Program-made: the position numbers and the translations under genes
The notes under the pieces: generated by a model
The model's input: only the letters and a program-made list of their open reading frames with translations
Database searches by the model: none
What the model was told of the DNA's origin: nothing
Shown here: positions 1 through 11,700 of the stretch, piece after piece
How positions within the stretch are numbered: position 1 is the stretch's first letter
How the letters are laid out: the number at the start of each line of letters is the position of its first letter
DNA from: Sorghum bicolor
Taxonomy: Eukaryota > Streptophyta > Magnoliopsida > Poales > Poaceae
Length of the DNA stretch: 64,000 nucleotides
Assembly (NCBI RefSeq): GCF_000003195.3
Contig: NC_012876.2
Coordinates: forward strand, 4,444,306 to 4,508,305
Reading direction: 5' to 3'

Positions 1-130
1 CCATGTGGAGTCCAACAAAATTAGATTTTCTTTTTTATGATTTTCTGTGATTTACTATGATTTCACATATTCAGCAAAAAACTATACCTAAAACAGGTAA
101 AATTTCCGCTAATCTTTTGGTCTGGATTTT
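1..130. mobile_element. fragment related to the interior of the 6945-7893 Mutator-type element
   Basis: The first ~100 bases (GAGTCCAACAAAATTAGATT onward, to the ATTCAGC block) closely resemble the right interior of the Mutator-type element near 7655-7735. A second block near 1460-1510 (around GCTATATTATATGTTCACTA) resembles 7610-7650. I read these as remnants of the same repeat family, cut by the window edge. No terminal inverted repeat is visible here, so limits are approximate. Confidence 0.4.
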
Positions 131-399
131 TTTGGTCTGCCCACTCTAATCAGCTATGTCCCATGCTCAAAAGTCTCCTCTGATAATGGACTTCAATCTC
201 CTCTCCTCTCCTTCCCAAAATTGAATCCAAACTGCATACGACACGGACCTAGAACCGAACCAAACCAAATGTGGATTCAAAATCGAGTCCAAAATAAAAT
301 CACGTACCAAATGAAGTCCAAAACAAATTGCATGCCAAATCTATGAAAACCATACCAAATAAAAGACTACCAACAAAGAAATCATGGGAGCATAGCGAT

Positions 400-870
400 G
401 CCGAGGCAAACCATGCCATCGTAGCCGTAGATGGAGCTCGGGCGACCACGACCGCCGCCGCGGATGCCCTGACGGCACGACCGCTCTTCCTCCTCCCCAG
501 TCGCGCGTCAGGCTCTCCTCACTAGCACGGCCGCGTGACCCATGCTCTGCCGTCTAACGCCGCCCTTCGTCCTCCTCCCCAGTGGCGCGCTGGGCCCCTC
601 CTCGTCGGCACACCCACCCTCCACCTCCACCACACCGGAGAGCCCACGCGCCCGAAGCTCTGGCGAGCGCCCCACCCTCTACGCTGGCGCAGCCCGGAGG
701 CTGTGCGCTTCTGCTGCGGCACCTCCGTATCTTACCTGCAAAGCAAACGCCTTGAAACATCTTGGAGCCATGGGCCTCGGTTGCTGGACCTGCCTGTACG
801 CATGCGCCATGGCCCGAAAACCAGATGATACCCTGAGCGGGCCGCCAATGAGGCCTAATACTAGCCCGTA
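400..870. other. GC-rich island without a supported gene
   Basis: A sharp GC-rich block sits inside AT-rich DNA. Overlapping reading frames of 60-110 codons occur on both strands, but they are low-complexity (Pro/Arg/Ser/Ala-rich), have no recognisable domain and look like composition effects. The block lies upstream of a Helitron-like 3' end, so it could be a captured gene fragment; that is inference only. Confidence 0.3.
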
Positions 871-899
871 GAGAGAGAAAGAGAGAAAATAAAAGAAAG

Positions 900-1421
900 G
901 GTATTATGGGTATTTTATGTTTTTACCTAGCATAATAAGGAGCTTTTTTTACCAAATGTTTTACCAAAACATGGTCATCTCTATTACTGTAGCTGCTTGT
1001 GGAGTTGAAGTAAAAAATTGCTTCACTGGTATAAAATGTTTATACCAATTATGTGTTATTGGTCTTGATCGGCTTTTTAACAAAAGATGCAATGTTTATA
1101 CCCTAACTAAATTTACTGGTATGTAGTATGCTCAATTGCATTTGTTGATTCTTTAATGTTATAATAGGAAGTAGAAGTGAAAATATATGCCCATGACCCT
1201 TTGTGCGCTATGTCATAGATGCAATTGATTACTTAAGTGGAATAAAACATATTGATGCAAATTTATTTACATGCGTATTTATAACATAATGTTGAGTGCA
1301 ATAAAATATAATGATGTAAATAAAAAAATATAGCTTTAAAGATAAAACAACACATACATATTAAGGCTTTGGGTGACGCCATATCTTTTCTCTCATTACA
1401 ATGCACGGATATTTTTGCTAG
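900..1421 (+). mobile_element. AT-rich stretch ending in a Helitron-like 3' terminus
   Basis: At 1395-1421 the sequence reads as a degraded form of a common plant Helitron tail: an imperfect GC-containing stretch (ATGCACGGAT), then about ten bases and CTAG, followed by T at 1422. Helitrons end in CTRR and insert between A and T. The stem expected before the tail is decayed. A related tail occurs in the opposite orientation at 29722-29751. The left limit is unknown. Confidence 0.35.
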
Positions 1422-2268
1422 TAAACAAAAAAAGAAGAAGACAAAACCTTCATAGCAAAAACTTTATATTAAAGTATGCTATATTATATGTTCACTATAT
1501 AGATCTACGTCCAACTAAATAACCAAGATGTCATTATTGCTTGCGTTGAAGAACTACTAGCTTGAGTAGTAGTTTTACCTTAACTCTTTTGCAGGCTACC
1601 GATGTTGTATGCCTCCATTGCTAGTGCCCTCATGTGCTCGCTTGTCCTCGGTACAAAATACATTGGATATAAAGTAACTATAAGACAAACTATTTTAGGT
1701 TCAATAACTACTTTCTTAATAGAGAAAATTACCAACAGATATGATGGTAAATAAGTCAAATATATTTCATTCTAAATAAGTACACTAAAAATATATTTCA
1801 TGACATGTGCACAATTTAATTTTGGTATCATAAATATTTGTATTTTTAAAGTTGACTTTTTTCATATAGATGTTGTTGCTTTTATTTTGATGTGGTGAAG
1901 GATCTTTGACTCTGAGACTTGTCTTTGAATACTTGATACTCCAGTAAATAAATAACGAAAGGAGTAGTAATCCAGTAAATCTCAGGGAACGCGATGTATT
2001 AAATGAGCACGCACTCTTTGACAGCTAGCATTATTGATTGTATACGAGTCCCTGAACGAGTACAAATACTAGTCCGACGGAGAGCTTGGCAATGCAAGCA
2101 GCTTGCCAAAACCCCTATCACTCCTAGAAAAACTCGAAACGGCCGTTCGAGAAATCCTTGCAGGGGGATCGATCGGATCCAGAGGCCGGCCGCCGCGCCG
2201 GCGGGAGAGATCGACGGCGACGTCGGACCGAGATACTAGTAGAACATAGCTGCGTGCGGTTAGCAGCC

Positions 2269-2976
2269 ATGCTCTTGGCCTACGTCCTCATCTTCCTCCT
2301 CCAACTCTCCGCCTCTACCTGCTGCTATGCCACCAGCCGGAACCAACACCTCCTCTTCGCTGGTCGCGCCACCGCCCTTTTGCCGCCGGCGGCGGCGATC
2401 CATCATCACCATCACCATCGCCACACCGCCAAGCAGGCGGCAGAGGTACCCACATGCATGCACGCCGACGCCGATTGCATGCAGCTCGATCATCGTTCTA
2501 TACTTGCTCTCCTCCGATCCCGACACGATTTTGATCTCGACCAGGCGCGCGCGCACGCGATTGTTGTTGATATGCAGGTTCTGTCCGACTACAACGACGT
2601 GCGGCGGCATTACCACCCTGCGATGATGGCGCGGTGGGGAGTAGGGGCACCGCCGCGGCCGCCGTCGACGTCGCCCAGCGTGGAGTTGTTGGCTGGAGTC
2701 GGAGGCTCGTCGTCGCCGCCGCCGCCGCCCTCGTTGTCCGCCGTGGAGCCTAACGCCGTCGAAGGCGCGCCACCGCCACCGCCGCCGCTGATGCCGCCAG
2801 CAGGGAAGCAGGAAACCAGCGCGGCGATGGAGCCGTCACCCTCGCTGCCACACGGCGAGGGGGCGTCGTCGTCGGACGCCTCTGAGATGGGGCATGAGGA
2901 GAGCCCGAGCGGCGACGACGTGGACGTGGACGCGGACTACGACGGGCCCATGACGCACCCTCCCTCGCATAACTAG
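2269..2976 (+). CDS. RGF: RGF/GLV/CLEL-type root growth factor peptide precursor
   Basis: Predicted secreted precursor of a root meristem growth factor (GOLVEN/CLE-like) peptide. The ATG at 2269 starts a clear signal peptide (MLLAYVLIFLLQLSASTCCYA); an in-frame ATG at 2158 would bury it and is not preferred. The last 13 residues before the TAG are DYDGPMTHPPSHN, which fits the family pattern of a sulfatable DY, a central Pro, then PPxHN at the extreme C-terminus. Two exons are likely: 2269-2445 and 2578-2976, joined by a 132-base GT-AG intron (GAG/GTACCC to GATATGCAG/GTT). The intron is a multiple of three and has no stop, so an unspliced read would also stay open. The spliced product is 191 aa. 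Its middle is variable and rich in Pro, Ser, Ala and acidic residues, with a natural run of six His near residue 45, as expected for a peptide precursor. Known of the family: the DY tyrosine is sulfated by TPST and the peptide is sensed by RGFR/RGI receptor kinases. Whether this copy is expressed cannot be seen. Confidence 0.8.
   Translation: MLLAYVLIFLLQLSASTCCYATSRNQHLLFAGRATALLPPAAAIHHHHHHRHTAKQAAEVPTCMHADADCMQLDHRSILALLRSRHDFDLDQARAHAIVVDMQVLSDYNDVRRHYHPAMMARWGVGAPPRPPSTSPSVELLAGVGGSSSPPPPPSLSAVEPNAVEGAPPPPPPLMPPAGKQETSAAMEPSPSLPHGEGASSSDASEMGHEESPSGDDVDVDADYDGPMTHPPSHN
2935..2973 (+). other. predicted mature RGF-type peptide (13 aa)
   Basis: Encodes DYDGPMTHPPSHN immediately before the stop codon. 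Asp-Tyr is the tyrosine sulfation context, and the prolines in PP are the usual hydroxylation sites in this family. The upstream acidic stretch (DDVDVDA) resembles the variable region preceding the mature peptide in homologues. Processing itself is inferred. Confidence 0.75.
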
Positions 2977-4319
2977 TCCGGTTTCCGGTCTGCTCCGGCT
3001 CCGGCTCCGGCCGGCCGGCCCTTACCACATGCATGATCGAATCCATGGCAGCAGACGATGATGGCGATCAGTTTTCGGGCAGGCATGCATACGCGCGGAT
3101 CGGCAGATGCATATACATATATGCGCATGCGTGTGTGATCTTGCTTATATTAGTTATTTGGTTGCATTAGCTTCGCTAGTTAAGGTATATGAATCTAGTT
3201 AGCAATTAGTATGATCAGTATATGTATATAAAGCGCTCCGTATATAGCCCTCACTCTAAAATTTTGTATATGGTGTTGATTTTGGAATAGTCAACGTCGT
3301 ATAAAAAAAATTGGAGAGAGAAGTCATATAAAAGTGCATGCTTGAGTTTCTCCATGCATATGCAATGCAGTCATTAGCGGAGCCAGAATTTTTTAGAGCT
3401 CGGACAGTTTTTATTATGTAAAAATATTTAGCTAGAAAATTATATTGTTCTACTTTGACAGTAAGATATTTTCCCTTTAAACTTTGGCAGCGAGCCCGGC
3501 AGGCTGCCCGGGGTGGCCGGACGGTGGCTCCGCCACTGAATGCAGTTGTTGGGTTGGTTTCTACTATATCTTTGCTCTCTTGTTGAAAGGTCTATCAACC
3601 ATACCAGACTGAATATAGGAGGACCAATCATACTTCTATCAATCTAGCTCCTTATCGTTTGTACTAATAAAAACTAGGGCTTGGTGTTTCGAGCATGACA
3701 GAGTTCATTTTGTTTCTTTTTAATGCATTATGTTTGTATATACTTGTACTTAACAAGGCAAATTTGTGGTTGTTAATCATCAATTGACTAAGTGAGATCA
3801 TGGTTAAACTGACCTGTTGGCTCTCTTGAAACATTCAGGATTACTATTCCCTCTGTTCCAAAATGATAAACATGTTTTTGATTATAAAAAAGTCAAATAT
3901 GATAGGTTTTGACCATTGATTTCTCATCATACTATAGGTTATCATTTACTACTAACGAATCAATATCATCACACACCCACTACAAGTCTATTGATACAAG
4001 TTTCTGTCCTAAATTTGTTATTTGAATAGTGATATTCGTTAATGTTTGTATTAAGTTGACCTTTTGAGTACAAAACACGGTTATCATTCCAGGACGCACT
4101 AGTATTCATGAATAAATACTGAGTCAAAAGATCCTGGTTTCAATAAAAAAAATCTTTTTTAACATTATGGATTATTCCTTCCGTCAATTCTCATTTTTTT
4201 AAAGTCAAACTGTTTGAACTTTAACTAAATTTATATAAAAAATACTAACATTTATGATATAAAATAAGTTTTATTAGTTTAGTTACAGAATATATTTTTA
4301 TAATAAAAAATTTGTGGTA
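2977..4319. other. 3' flank of the peptide gene and decayed MITEs
   Basis: No reading frame with support. The 3845-4100 part starts with CCCTCTGTTCCAAAATGATA and ends with a matching inverted block (GGTTATCATTCCAGGACG), so it looks like an old Stowaway-type MITE. A further decayed piece, with a TTCCTTCCGTCAATT-like end and an AAAGTCAAACTG block, lies near 4180-4310. A short GC-rich patch at 3485-3540 is unexplained. Confidence 0.4.
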
Positions 4320-4628
4320 CTCCCTCCGTACCTGATTTAATAGACGTCCTGGCCAGCATTAAGATTGACGTTCGCAGGGCATGGATGCCGTTTTGGACAC
4401 GAATGCCCCTGCGCGCGAACGTCCATCCACGCCCAACCAGGAGTCGAACCTGCGACCAACAGCCTCGCATCCCAGGAAGCTAACCAATCGAGTTACGAAA
4501 ACTATCTGCCAAGATTCCACGCGCAAACGTATTTAAAAGGAGCAAATCAGGAAACTATCATCTAATTAATCACTCCTTAGTTATCACAATCTTGTCCTAA
4601 ACGTCTATTAAAATGGGTTTGGAGGGAG
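4320..4628. mobile_element. Stowaway-like MITE carrying a tRNA-like insert
   Basis: The ends are CTCCCTCCGTACCTGATTTA and its imperfect inverse (AAATGGGTTTGGAGGGAG), flanked by TA on both sides; the GACGT/ACGTC blocks just inside are also inverted. This is the Tc1/mariner-related Stowaway signature. The interior on the minus strand holds a tRNA-like stretch (about 4425-4500) with a perfect B-box (GGTTCGACTCC, 4440-4450) and an A-box-like block (4481-4495). The cloverleaf cannot be closed, so it is not a working tRNA gene. Confidence 0.7.
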
Positions 4629-5175
4629 TACAACTGAACTCAATGAAACAATTGGTCAGGTTTGGTTGGATCCTAGGGCTATCTAGGGTGCTCCAACCAC
4701 AGCCAGTAGTTGGAAATACTTTGTTGAATTAATGAACCTGATTACCTGAAGGTACGTACAAGCATGTTCCATTGAAGTGGAGAGTTAATGTGATTAGGTC
4801 TGATTGGTGGAATCAGGACTAGCGGCTACTACTCCAGTAGCTAGGGTTTTGAAAACGAGTCATCTTGGGAACGTTGGAGCCAATAGCTCCGGCCGGTGGC
4901 ACCCCTTGACCCCTTGCTGGCGACATATATGGCCGGGCCGCCCGGGCCAGCACCAGCACCAGCATTGCATGTGTTCCGGCCGCTGCCACAGTCAGCAGAG
5001 GTGTACGTACGTAAGACTGGCAGCTAGCAGACGAGGAGGTAGCAGCTAGCAGAAGTCGCAACTCGCAAGTTAAGGATTTGTGCTGACTTCCATGAAAGTG
5101 CACTTCCCCGAGAGAGAGAGAGAGCACCTACCTACCTATGCTCAGGCCAGGTCCACCAGGTAGCATGCATGTTGA

Positions 5176-5407
5176 GGCCTTGTTTAGTTTCCAATTTTTT
5201 TAAAAATTCTTCATCATATTAAATCTTTGTATGTATACATGAAACATTAAATATAGACACAAATAAAAACTAATTATACAGTTTACATGTAATTTGCAAG
5301 ACAAATCTTTTGAGCCTAGTTAGTTCATAATTAGATAATAATTGTTATATACAAACGAAAGTGCTATAATAACCAAAGCCAAAATTTTTCACGAACCGAA
5401 CAATAAC
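5176..5407. mobile_element. MITE of the GGCCTTGTTTAGTT family (older copy)
   Basis: Starts with GGCCTTGTTTAGTTTCC and ends with a degraded inverse (GAACCGAACAATAAC). The interior has the family blocks ACTAATTATACAGTTTACA, AATCTTTTGAGCCTAGTTAG and an AAACGAAAGTGCTATA stretch. Its orientation is opposite to the copy at 5521-5756. Confidence 0.65.
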
Positions 5408-5520
5408 TGAATTGTTGACCTCACAACCATGTGTAGATAGAGGTTGTACTTGGGAAAAGATTCAGCCCCGTTTTAGTTTGGTACAATTTCAGCGGCTTCA
5501 ATTCTCTACTTCGGCAGATG

Positions 5521-5756
5521 GGCTTTGTTTAGTTCCGAAAAGATTTCGGAATTCGGTACTGTAGTATTTTTGTTTTTATTTGATAAATATTATCCATTCA
5601 TAACTAACTAGACTCAAAAGATTCATCTCGTGATTTACACTGTGCAATTAGTTTTTATTTTCGTCTATATCTAATGCTTCATGCATGTGCCCCAAAATTC
5701 GATGTGACGAAGAATCTTGAAAAGTTTTTGGTTTTCGGGGTGAACTAAACAAGACC
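5521..5756. mobile_element. MITE of the GGCCTTGTTTAGTT family
   Basis: Ends GGCTTTGTTTAGTTCCG and TGAACTAAACAAGACC are inverted. The interior contains the shared blocks GATAAATATTATCCATTCAT, CAAAAGATTCATCTCGTGAT and CTAATGCTTCATGCATGTG, also seen in the copies at 20640, 47153 and 54038. Confidence 0.7.
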
Positions 5757-6944
5757 GTGGTTTGTATCTCTCATCATTTTAAAATGAACAAAGAGCCGTG
5801 CGCTAAAGCCACTATTTATGGCTTCACTCTCCACACACACACCGTGCCAAGAAGGTGAAGTTGTATCAAAGGTGCCTCACGAGCTGGCTTTTATCATGGG
5901 ACGGCCGTGGTGGCCTTACGTGTGTCGTCAATTCAGAATCATCCAGAGCCTAGTTTTTCTTTTCATATGCTTCTCCTACATTTACAGAAAGGCTAAACAT
6001 CAACCGGTTGTTTCTCTAGTTTTGGTCAACTGACTTTTGGAACTTTTGATTTGGGCACGATTTGACGCTGAGCTGATTGTTGATCGTCCAATTTGAGCAT
6101 GGTTCAGAGCTGAGCTGATTGATGACGACTCACGTACGCGTGCCGACCAACCGTCGACGGGACATTGCCACCGGATGACGAGATGGCTGGCAGTCTGCCA
6201 CCGGGCGCCCTGCTAGGTGAGCATGCACGCGTGCTCACCTTTGTTGCGCCGCTGCTCACGGTCCTCGTTGGTAAACACAGGTCTCTACTAGGTCTCCACC
6301 AGCAATAGGGGGCCACTAGCAAGTTCTCCAGCGCTAGCGACCTCGATCTAGGAGCCCACCTCGGTGCTTGACCATTAGCACAGCCTCAACCCGAGAATGC
6401 CAATCTTGGCTTACACATTGTCGTTGCCCTTGGGGCAGCGCCATTGTTGGTGTGGCGTTATTTGTGGGAGGAAGATACAATGACGACACGTGGTCATGCA
6501 ACGTGAGCTATGCATCACCATGAAGGAAGAGAGGGCAAGATCAGTCAGCTGCAGATGAGCAGACAGATCTTGTGGAGTAGTAGAGTTGAGGAAAAATATG
6601 ATAAGAGCAGCCAGTGGTGCTAATCGCAATCATGAAAGATGCGTCGTAGTGCTCTCGCCCAGATATATGCTTCGACCTCCTCCTAGCTACCCACACTAAT
6701 GGCGCTAATTGGGTGGTGCACTTGCCCACACTTTTACAAACCTGAACGACCATGGAGAGGTAGTTGTTGGCATTGTTGTTGCCGGGTCCAGGCATCTCTA
6801 TGCCCTCAGTTCTCGCCCAACTTGTATGTGTGACTAGGTTCATGCATTAGTCGCGGTAGGGCCGGCCTAGTCGGCAACGTAGAAGGCATGGCCGGCTTCT
6901 GCGGGCACACGAGCACTTATGCCAGCGTATACCATGTCGGCAAA

Positions 6945-7893
6945 GGAAAAAGTCTACTTTTAGGTCCCTTAACTTTCGCGAAAGTCTGATTTTCATCCTT
7001 GAACTCTAAAACCGGATAAAATACATCCTTCAACTTTTAAACCGTGCACATTATATCCTTGACCTGGTTTTGAAAGCGGTTTTATCTTTTTCTTTTTATT
7101 TATGTTGGCTAAATTTTTTTAAAAAACACAGTAAATCACATAAAAATCATAAAATAGAAAACTCAATTTTGTTAGACTTCAGATCAGTAGATCTACACAT
7201 TGAATATATAATATAGTATGTTCTAGTACAAATTTTTTTATGCATCTTTAGATCTATGTTTTTCTGTAATTAATTAGACTAATTATAGCTACATTTTCTA
7301 TGGTCTAATTGTGATGAAATTTATATGGTGAGCTAATTATTCTATGTTTGAGTTATAGTAAAAATTTTATACTCATTGAATCATGTATTACTTAGTTATA
7401 GATTTATTTAGGTTTATGCTTGTTAAATTATAATAAATCTTAACTAAGTTATACATGATCTAATGAGTATGAATTTTTTACCATAGTTTAAACATATAAT
7501 AATTAGTCTAACATAAAAAATTCACCACAATTGAACCATACAAACTATAGCTATAAATTATTCTAATTAATTATAGAAAAACAGTTCTAAAGCTACAATA
7601 AAAATTTTGTACTAAAGCATACTATATTATATATTCACTATGTAGATCTACTTATCTGGAGTCCAACAAAATTAGATTTATTATTTTATAAATTTTATAT
7701 GATTTACTATAATTTTACAAATATTCAGCCAAAATAAATAAAAATGAAAAAGACAAAACTGCCTTCAAAACCGCTCATAACCATGTCAGGGACGTAATAT
7801 GCATGGTTTCAAAAATTGAGGGATGTATTTTACCCGGTTTGAAAGTTCAGGGATGAAAAACAGACTTTTGCGAAAGTTGAGGGGACTTCTTCC
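6945..7893. mobile_element. non-autonomous Mutator-like element (MULE) with 9-bp target duplication
   Basis: The ends GGAAAAAGTCTACTTTTAGG and, on the other strand, GGAAGAAGTCCCCTCAACTT are long imperfect inverted repeats reaching about 140 bases inward, including the CGCGAAAGTCTG, AAACCGGATAAAATACATCC and AAAACCGCT blocks. The element is flanked by identical 9-base repeats, GTCGGCAAA at 6936-6944 and 7894-7902, which is the Mutator hallmark. The 949-base element is AT-rich inside and has no transposase. Confidence 0.85.
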
Positions 7894-8472
7894 GTCGGCA
7901 AATGGGTCTAGCTTGGACCCAGACATAATGTAGTTCTAGTACACATAATAACTTCGACCCATGACTTAGAGTGTTGTGCTATTTATTTGTGGGTGGAGCT
8001 AGAGTGTTCGTGTTTTATTTTATTTTATTTTAATTTTTTATAAACGGGCGTTGGTTTGGTGGACCAGAGAAAGACGGGATGAATTGGGCCTTGTCGGCTA
8101 CATGCCTATATGGGCTTAGACGATATATTTGGACCCACACATTGTAGCCCAACTCATGATGTTTCTATCCACAGAGCAAGCCCACAACAGACACCTTTGC
8201 CTCCGGTCAACCAGTCGAGCTTTGCCTCCGCGTTGACTGCGCACAATAGGCAGTACCCCACCCATCCCCACCGTCCGTCCCCCATCCAACGTCCCACCTG
8301 CCCCCAAATCCATAGGCGGTTCCGCATTGCGCTATTGCCGTATCCCCGCACCCAGTCCACATACACCAACACATCCTCCCCCACCGCCTCTACGTGTACC
8401 ACCATACACCGGCGCCCACGCGCCCGCCAGCCAAGCCAGCGCAGGATAGCCTCCGCGGCGCACGCTACGTCT

Positions 8473-8480
8473 ATAAATAC
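8473..8480 (+). promoter_or_regulatory. TATA box of the RPB1 gene
   Basis: TATAAATA lies about 300 bases before the ATG, after a GC-rich stretch. Transcription would start near 8505, giving a leader of about 260 bases with CT-rich runs. The distance and context fit a plant core promoter; the start site itself is not proven. Confidence 0.6.
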
Positions 8481-8716
8481 ACCCCTACCCCTTCCTCCCC
8501 GAGCCCTTTCCTCAGAGGCACCCTCAGGATCCCCTTTCCCCTTCCTCCCAACTCGCGGAGGGCGGGGCGCGCGGATCTGTCGGCCGGGGCCGATCCATCC
8601 ATCCATCCATTCGATTCCACCGGGCGCGGCCGCCAAAAACACACTAGCTAAGCTCGACGCAGCGAGCGGTGCCGCGGGAGCGCCGGTGGCGGGGCGGCGC
8701 AGCGCGCAGCGATTTG

Positions 8717-8724
8717 AAACCCTA
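8717..8724 (+). promoter_or_regulatory. telo-box in the RPB1 leader
   Basis: AAACCCTA, about 45 bases before the ATG. This motif is common near the starts of plant housekeeping and translation-related genes. Its role here is inferred only from position. Confidence 0.4.
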
Positions 8725-8768
8725 GGTGGTGGTGGTGGTGGGCGGCGCCGCCGCCGGGTGTAGCCGAG

Positions 8769-11700
8769 ATGGACGCGAGGTTCCCGTACTCGCCGGCCGA
8801 GGTGGCCAAGGTCGAGCTCGTGCAGTTCGGCATCCTCAGCCCCGACGAGATCGTAATACCCCTCGCACCCCCCCTCCCCTCCCTGCTTTTGTCGTTCGAG
8901 CGGGTCGAGGGTTGAGTTGAGTGGTCAGCTTAGTGTAGCTGGACAATGGCTGTTTGCTAGTTTACCAGTACCAACTCGTTTCTGATGTCAGGATTCTAGT
9001 TCAGGGCATGATTTCGTGTAATTCATGCTGGGTTTGAGTGTCTTGAGCTTCACTATCGGCTTGCCTGGTTGGTCTTGGTGAATTCAAGCAATTCGAGTGT
9101 AGTACAACTGTGCAGACCTTAATTCCCTAAAATTTAGCATCATTAGGAAAAAAGAAGAAGATGTATTGCTGCTTGAAACCTGGAACTATGTATATACGCC
9201 GCTGCTGGAACTTTGGAAAGTATTACACATAGAGGGAATATATGGTTGAGTTTGAACTTGGCCTTTCTACTTGGTACATAAGTTTCGAGGTGATATGATG
9301 AATTAATGTGATGTTGTGATCCACACAGTGCATGAGAGAGCTTCAACCTGGTTGTGTGCTTTTACAATTTGGGCACATCTGTATGTTCTTAAGTGACCTA
9401 ATCTGTTTCGTGTAGTATGGTTCTGATTCTGTCGAGTTCAACTTCAACTGAAACAGTTGTGTGTTCCATACGAACATAACGGAAATTCCATGTCAGTTAG
9501 TAACAAGATGACATTGCTCCTGAGTTTGTTTAACCGTATAATTTATTGTGCTGAATAGTAATGCTTTCATTAAAAGGTTATTCTACTTTGTTTGTATGAA
9601 ACAGTGTGTGTTCCGTACGTGCATAACGGAAATTCCATCTTCCATGTCAGTTAGTAACAAGATGACATTGCTCCTGAGTTTGTTTAACCGGATAATTTAT
9701 TGTGCCGAATAATAATGCTTCCATTAAAAGGTTATTCTGCTTTGTTTGTATGAAACAGTTGTGTGTTCCGTACGTGCATAACGGAAATTCCATAACAAGA
9801 TGATGTTGCTCCTGAGTTTGTTTAACTGTATAATTAATAATTTATTGCGCTGAATAGTAACGCTTTCATTAAAAGGTTATTCTGCTTTGTTTCTATGCGG
9901 TGAGTGAGGAACTGTTTCCAGGGATAGGAACTAATGACTATTGATTTCTTTTTGCTTTTGTGTAGAGACAAATGTCGGTGGTTCAAATAGAACATGCAGA
10001 GACCATGGAGAGGGGAAAACCGAAGCCTGGTGGGCTCAGTGACCCTCGATTGGGGACTATCGACCGGAAAATTAAGTGCGAGACATGCATGGCAGGGATG
10101 GCAGAGTGCCCAGGCCACTTTGGGCACCTTGAGCTTGCCAAGCCGATGTTCCACATCGGATTCATTAAGACTGTGCTCTCCATCATGCGCTGTGTTTGCT
10201 TTAACTGCTCCAAGATCCTTGCGGATGAGGTATCCTTTGGCTCAGTTGTTGCTTGATATGTGTGTATATATTGCTATACTGGAAGGAGTTGTCATTTTAA
10301 ATCGAGGCGTGATAAACTGAAAATGGAAGTGTTCTAACCATTCAATACCTATGAAAAGTACAGTTGCCCCATTTACTCTACTCAGCGTTGTTCACGTTAG
10401 CACCTTTTCTCACTAGCCATTAACTTTTTGAGGTATCATTATAGCATGTAAACTGCGATTATTTTACTTTTCCTTTACCATCCTATGACCTAATATGTCT
10501 TCATGGTTTGTTCTAACATGTTTGATGAAGCTTATAAGCTTATGTGTGTATATTTTGTATTCATTGCATTATTCCTATAGTGATGAGGACTGTGGAACTC
10601 GACCAAACACCAAGTTTTGAGTCTTTTTCATGAGCTCTGGTTCAAGTGTTCAGAGACATTTGACCACTTAATTAGATGCTTATAATGTTTAGCATTTGTG
10701 TTTCCAAAGCAAATTAACTTCACATTTAATCACCATTTATCCATTTTTTTATCTTGCAGGATGAAACCAAATTTAAGCAGGCTCTAAAAATCAGGAATCC
10801 AAAGAATAGATTGAAGAGAATATATGATGCTTGCAAGAGCAAAAAAGTCTGTGCAGGTGGCGATGACCTTGATGTTCAGGAGCAGGATACTGACGAGCCT
10901 GTTAAGAAAAGAGGTGGCTGTGGTGCTCAGCAGCCAAATATTACAGTAGATGGTATGAAGATGGTCGCAGAGTTTAAAGCTCCAAAGAAGAAAAGTGATG
11001 ATCAGGATCAACTCCCTGAGCCAGTGGAACGCAAGCAAATCCTTTCAGCTGAGAGGGTATTTCTATAATCACTATTCAGCTTATGCTACTGCTTGTAATT
11101 GGTTTCTTACATGGCTTGTTTGACCAGGTCCTTAATGTTCTAAAGCGTATAAGCGATGAGGACTGTCTTCTGTTGGGCCTGAATCCCAAATATGCCCGTC
11201 CTGATTGGATGATACTTCAAGTTCTTCCAGTCCCTCCACCCCCTGTTAGACCATCTGTCATGATGGACACTTCTTCCAGAAGTGAGGTAAGTCTAATACC
11301 AATATACTCCCTCCGTTCCAAAATAAACTGCTTTGTAGAAATTTTCAGATAGATTAAGAATGCTGGCAAAAGACACGTATATCCTCACCTCCTTTCCTTT
11401 CCTTTCCCATAGGATATCTCCTGACTTTGGTAGTTATCATTTGCATGCACCCATGATTAATTTCTGCATTAGGAGTCAATGTCCCATGTTTTTGTAGAAT
11501 GCTATTTTTTGGGACAAATTTTAAACCTCAAAAAGTCATTTATTTTGGGACAGAGGGGAGTAGAATTATTTTGTGTCTAATTTTGCATGGATGGAGAAGT
11601 GCAACCTTGTTGCTCACTGATACTTTTAATAAATATGTTTAAGGGGCTACTACTTCAGTCCCTGTTGTAAAGAAGGTATTTATTTCACAGCTCCTCACTG

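Noticed and set aside
4425..4500. candidate functional tRNA gene on the minus strand
   Set aside because: Acceptor and anticodon stems do not pair; only the T-arm and part of the D-arm are preserved.
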